Part shown: positions 23,291 to 25,776 of the stretch, one piece after another
Position numbering within the stretch: position 1 is the stretch's first letter
Layout of the letters: each line of letters begins with the position of its first letter
Source of the DNA: an uncultured Prevotella sp.
GTDB taxonomy: Bacteria > Bacteroidota > Bacteroidia > Bacteroidales > Bacteroidaceae
DNA length: 25,776 nucleotides
Reading direction: 5' to 3'
Assembly (NCBI GenBank): GCA_900554835.1
Contig: USJD01000027.1
Location: 1-25,776 of the forward strand
Notes under the pieces: model-generated
The model's input: the letters and a program-made list of their open reading frames with translations, nothing else
Told to the model about the DNA's origin: nothing
The model's database searches: none
Made by a program: the position numbers and the translations under genes

Positions 23291-23419
23291 TTAGTTAAGA
23301 CAGTACACCTCGTACTTACCATTCCTCTTAATCGTTCGATAGGTGTATGCTATCTGTTTGATAATGCTGATCGTCCTTTCGGATGGTCTCATTTCTTCGG
23401 AAGTAAAAACTTGCTTCAT
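23291..23419 (-). CDS. Small ORF of 42 residues upstream of rpe
   Basis: The minus strand reads ATG 23419 to TAA 23291. The product is 42 residues, begins MKQVFTSEEMRPSERTISII and ends KYEVYCLN. It is basic, with the pattern RPSERTIxxIKQIAYTYR, which resembles short uncharacterised proteins I have seen in Prevotella and Bacteroides genomes; this is from memory and unchecked. It has no signal peptide or membrane segment. It lies 12 bp ahead of rpe, so the two are likely one operon. The function is unknown; a small regulator or leader-type coupling peptide is possible. Confidence 0.62.
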   Translation of the reverse strand: MKQVFTSEEMRPSERTISIIKQIAYTYRTIKRNGKYEVYCLN

Positions 23420-23453
23420 AGGCGTTACTGTTATGATAGTTAATATAATGATA

Positions 23454-23461
23454 CAAAGATT
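23454..23461 (-). promoter_or_regulatory. Possible promoter of the small ORF-rpe operon
   Basis: AATCTTTG on the minus strand is one base off the -7 consensus TAnnTTTG, about 35 nt upstream of the small ORF. No clear -33 element is seen. Confidence 0.4.
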
Positions 23462-23659
23462 CAGTTTATTTCTTCATCTTTATTAGTATAACGTAAGGTT
23501 TTCTACTTTATTACATTTGAAATGTATTTTTTTTATCGACTTGACTCTTGCCTTATTATATATAATAATGTATAGTGCCTCGAAATACTTGATTTTAACC
23601 CAAAAAGTAGCCATTAATAACTTTTTTCTGTTAAATTCTAAAATTTTTCGCCAAAAAGT

Positions 23660-23689
23660 TTGTAGTTTAATAGAAAAAGTGTACTTTTG
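23660..23689 (+). promoter_or_regulatory. Promoter of the trp operon
   Basis: The -33 TTG lies at 23660-23662 and the -7 TACTTTTG at 23682-23689 with an exact 19-nt spacer. The predicted start is near 23695, about 20 nt before the leader peptide. The AT-rich stretch between 23462 and 23659 shows nothing else I can support. Confidence 0.76.
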
Positions 23690-23713
23690 CAATTGAATTT
23701 AAAAATAAACAAT

Positions 23714-23779
23714 ATGATGACAACATTCGTATCTTCAACAGCATGGTGGTGGCGTATCTCAAGATTTAAAAAGTCGTGA
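23714..23779 (+). CDS. trpL: trp operon leader peptide
   Basis: This 21-residue peptide (MMTTFVSSTAWWWRISRFKK plus Ser) contains three consecutive Trp codons at 23744-23752. It lies between a consensus promoter and an intrinsic terminator ahead of trpD. This is the layout of ribosome-mediated attenuation: with enough charged tRNA-Trp the ribosome passes the TGG codons and the downstream terminator forms, while stalling allows read-through. A second ATG follows the first directly, and either could be used. The mutually exclusive antiterminator pairing was not clear by eye. Confidence 0.85.
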   Translation: MMTTFVSSTAWWWRISRFKKS

Positions 23780-23819
23780 GACGATAAGCCGTGCGTGGAT
23801 ATGAATCCATGATATAACT

Positions 23820-23851
23820 AAGGCCTGCCGTACTTACGACAGGTCTTTTTT
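23820..23851 (+). terminator. trp attenuator (intrinsic terminator)
   Basis: A 12-bp stem (AAGGCCTGCCGT / ACGACAGGTCTT, one mismatch and one G-U pair, loop ACTT) runs into a TTTTTT tract 41-72 nt after the leader peptide stop and 62 nt before trpD. A small hairpin (TGGAT / ATCCA, 23796-23809) lies just before it. Confidence 0.85.
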
Positions 23852-23912
23852 CATATTTATACCTCAGGAATGGGGGATTGGGAATAGAAAATAAAATATA
23901 GGAGAATAAATT

Positions 23913-24917
23913 ATGGAAATGAAGGACATTTTGAACAGAATGTTGAATCACGAGGAACTTTCCCGTGAGGAAACCAAGAACATCATCGTGGGTATCACCA
24001 AGAGTGAGTTCCCTGAGGAGCAAATTACGGCTTTGCTTACCGGTTTGCAGATGCGAGGCGTTACTGTAGATGAGCTATTGGGCTTCCGTGATGGTATCTT
24101 GGCTACTGGCGTTCCTGCCATCTTGGATTGCGACCGATACATTGATGTGGTGGGTACAGGTGGCGACCGCAAGAATACTTTCAATATTTCTACTACTGCT
24201 TGCTTCGTCATTGCTGGTGCAGGTTATAAGGTTGCCAAGCATGGTAATTATGCGGCTACTTCTGTGAGCGGTGCTTCGAATGTCATCAAAAACCATGGTG
24301 TGCAGTTCACCGATGATCTGGATAAGTTGAACCGCTCTATCAACGAGGCGGGTATTGTCTATCTCCATGCCCAACTCTTTGCTAAGGCAATGAAGTTTGT
24401 GGGTCCTATCCGTAAGGCACTCCAATTCCCAACCGTTTTCAATCTCCTCGGTCCACTGGTCAATCCAAGTCAGCCTAAGTGTCAGTTGCTCGGTGTAGCC
24501 AACCTGGACCAGATGCGACTCTATAATCAGGTTTATCAGAAATTAGGTATCGACTATGGTATTGTAAATAGCATCGACGGTTACGATGAGATTTCCCTGA
24601 CCAGTGATTTCAAGGTAACTACCAATCATTATGAGCGCATCTTCAAACCACAGGATCTTGGCTTTGAAATAGCAAAACCTGAGGAAGTTAAAGGTGGAGC
24701 TACTGAGGAAGAGGCTAAGGAAATCTTTGATGCCGTACTTGAGAACCGTGCTCTGCCTGCTCAGAAGAATATCGTACTTGCCAATGCTGCCTTCGGTATC
24801 CAGGCTATGGAGAAAGGACAGAAGAGTATTGAGGAATGCGTGGAGATTGCCCGAGAGAGCATCGATAGTGGCAAGGCACTCGCTACATTCAAGAAATTTG
24901 TAGAACTGAATAGTTAA
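23913..24917 (+). CDS. trpD: Anthranilate phosphoribosyltransferase
   Basis: This 334-residue enzyme transfers phosphoribosyl from PRPP to anthranilate, the second step of tryptophan synthesis. The PRPP-binding glycine loop GTGGD is at 81-85 followed by NTFNIST. The KHGN motif at about 114 continues YAATSVSGASN, the form I associate with Bacteroidota, in place of KHGNRxVSSKSGSAD. NLLGPLVNP and the late DE acidic pair in SIDGYDEISLT are present. GGAG lies 9 nt before the ATG. Length is normal. It is the first structural gene after the attenuator; trpE and trpG are not upstream here. Confidence 0.96.
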   Translation: MEMKDILNRMLNHEELSREETKNIIVGITKSEFPEEQITALLTGLQMRGVTVDELLGFRDGILATGVPAILDCDRYIDVVGTGGDRKNTFNISTTACFVIAGAGYKVAKHGNYAATSVSGASNVIKNHGVQFTDDLDKLNRSINEAGIVYLHAQLFAKAMKFVGPIRKALQFPTVFNLLGPLVNPSQPKCQLLGVANLDQMRLYNQVYQKLGIDYGIVNSIDGYDEISLTSDFKVTTNHYERIFKPQDLGFEIAKPEEVKGGATEEEAKEIFDAVLENRALPAQKNIVLANAAFGIQAMEKGQKSIEECVEIARESIDSGKALATFKKFVELNS

Positions 24918-24922
24918 GTATA

Positions 24923-25010
24923 GAGTGAAGAACGAAGAGTGAAGAGTGAAGAATTCAAATGTTTGAGGGCGTATGCCTAATTCAACATTCAACATTTAAC
25001 ATTCAACATT
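24923..25010 (+). repeat. Two heptanucleotide repeat tracts between trpD and trpC
   Basis: The 97-bp gap holds GAGTGAA copies at 24923-24929, 24937-24943 and 24944-24950. It also holds ATTCAAC x4 (one variant) at 24980-25007, ending 7 nt before the trpC ATG. The second tract occupies the translation-initiation region of trpC. No terminator or promoter is seen between the genes. Confidence 0.75.
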
Positions 25011-25014
25011 GAAA

Positions 25015-25776
25015 ATGGATATTTTAGAAGAGATTGTCGCTCATAAGCGAATCGAGATAGAACAGCGCAAGCGCTTCATCCAACCTCGGCAGATGATTTC
25101 CCTGACGGAACAGAAGATGCAGGCGGATGACGGACAGGTACCTGGAGGCAGCATGCGCAAGGCACTGATGGAGTCCTCTACGGGCATCATCGCTGAGTTT
25201 AAGAGAAAATCGCCGTCCAAGGGATGGATCAAGGAGGAGGGTAAGGCAAGCATCATCCCGTTGGCTTATCAGGAGAATGGAGCTTCTGCTCTCAGCATCC
25301 TTACCGATATCGACTACTTCGGCGGTTATGATGAGTTTATCCAGGAGGCACGCCACGTGGGGGTACATATACCTATATTATATAAGAACTTCGTCATCGA
25401 GGAATACCAAGTCCTGCAGGCGAGATATTGCGGTGCTTCTGCCGTACTCCTGATAGCAGCCTGTCTGACGAAAGAAGAATGTAAGCGTCTTCTTGATATG
25501 GCGCACCAACTCGGAATGGAAGTGCTCTTGGAGATGCACAACGACCGGGATTTCGAATATGCTGAACTCGAACCTGATATGTATGGCATCAACAATCGCA
25601 ATCTCGGTACGTTTGTTACCGATGTGGAAAACAGTTTCCGCCTGGCAGAGCAGTTGCCGAAGGATGTGTGCAGAGTCAGCGAAAGCGGTATCTCCCATCC
25701 GGAAGTTGTCAAAAGACTCCGTGAAGAAGGCGGTTTCCGTGGCTTCCTGATGGGAGAGCAGTTTATGAAACAGGCT
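25015..25776 (+). CDS. trpC: Indole-3-glycerol phosphate synthase (3' end outside window)
   Basis: 254 residues are visible and the frame is open to the window end. The enzyme closes the indole ring from CdRP, the fourth step of tryptophan synthesis. Motifs in order: the catalytic-lysine segment IIAEFKRKSPSKG, ALSILTD, IPILYKNFVI, AVLLIAACL, MEVLLEMHND (usually LVEVHD), GINNRNLGTF and VSESGIS. The family is about 255-270 residues, so only the last few are missing. It is probably co-transcribed with trpD, 97 bp upstream. Further trp genes may follow outside the window. Confidence 0.95.
   Translation, partial: MDILEEIVAHKRIEIEQRKRFIQPRQMISLTEQKMQADDGQVPGGSMRKALMESSTGIIAEFKRKSPSKGWIKEEGKASIIPLAYQENGASALSILTDIDYFGGYDEFIQEARHVGVHIPILYKNFVIEEYQVLQARYCGASAVLLIAACLTKEECKRLLDMAHQLGMEVLLEMHNDRDFEYAELEPDMYGINNRNLGTFVTDVENSFRLAEQLPKDVCRVSESGISHPEVVKRLREEGGFRGFLMGEQFMKQA

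Noticed and set aside
24923..25010. Heptamer tracts considered as a CRISPR array
   Set aside because: Units are 7 bp and contiguous, with no 20-40 bp repeats or unique spacers, and no cas genes are present.

Overview
The window looks like a chromosomal segment of a gut Bacteroidota bacterium, most probably Prevotella/Segatella (P. copri group). The signs are a SusC/SusD pair, lipoproteins with Bacteroidota lipoboxes, promoters with the TAnnTTTG -7 element, secreted proteins ending in a Prevotella-style C-terminal tail, and an AT-rich background with weak Shine-Dalgarno signals. Species assignment is inference; no database was searched.

Layout. 1-391 (-) is the N-terminal part of an IS110-family transposase cut by the window edge. 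564-21604 is a pectin-degradation locus, mostly on the minus strand: a secreted GH28 polygalacturonase; an inserted Rpn/PD-(D/E)XK nuclease gene flanked by two near-identical terminators; a susC-susD-lipoprotein operon; a very long pectin methylesterase (CE8); a divergent 225-aa secreted protein of unknown function; a PL1 pectate lyase; a 409-aa secreted protein of unknown function; and a GH28-GH105 fusion enzyme. 21605-22587 (+) holds a candidate small RNA and an ECF-type sigma factor. 22613-23419 (-) is a 42-aa small ORF followed by rpe. 23660-25776 (+) is a trp operon with a Trp-Trp-Trp leader peptide, an attenuator, trpD and the start of trpC.

How the genes work together (inference from families). 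The methylesterase removes methyl groups from homogalacturonan. The PL1 lyase and GH28 enzyme cut the backbone outside the cell or at its surface. The lipoprotein and SusD capture fragments and SusC imports them. The GH28-GH105 fusion, which lacks the C-terminal tail, would finish unsaturated and saturated galacturonides in the periplasm.

The most striking signal is regulatory. A 16-bp dyad close to ACGCAAACGTTTGCGT lies upstream of susC, the GH28 gene and the methylesterase. Its centre is exactly 55 bp from the centre of the -7 element each time. The methylesterase site also lies exactly 55 bp from the -7 of the divergent 225-aa gene, so four promoters share one geometry. This is the position of a class I activator site (about -62). 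No regulator that could bind it is encoded in the window. The PL1, 409-aa and GH28-GH105 promoters have no such site at that position.
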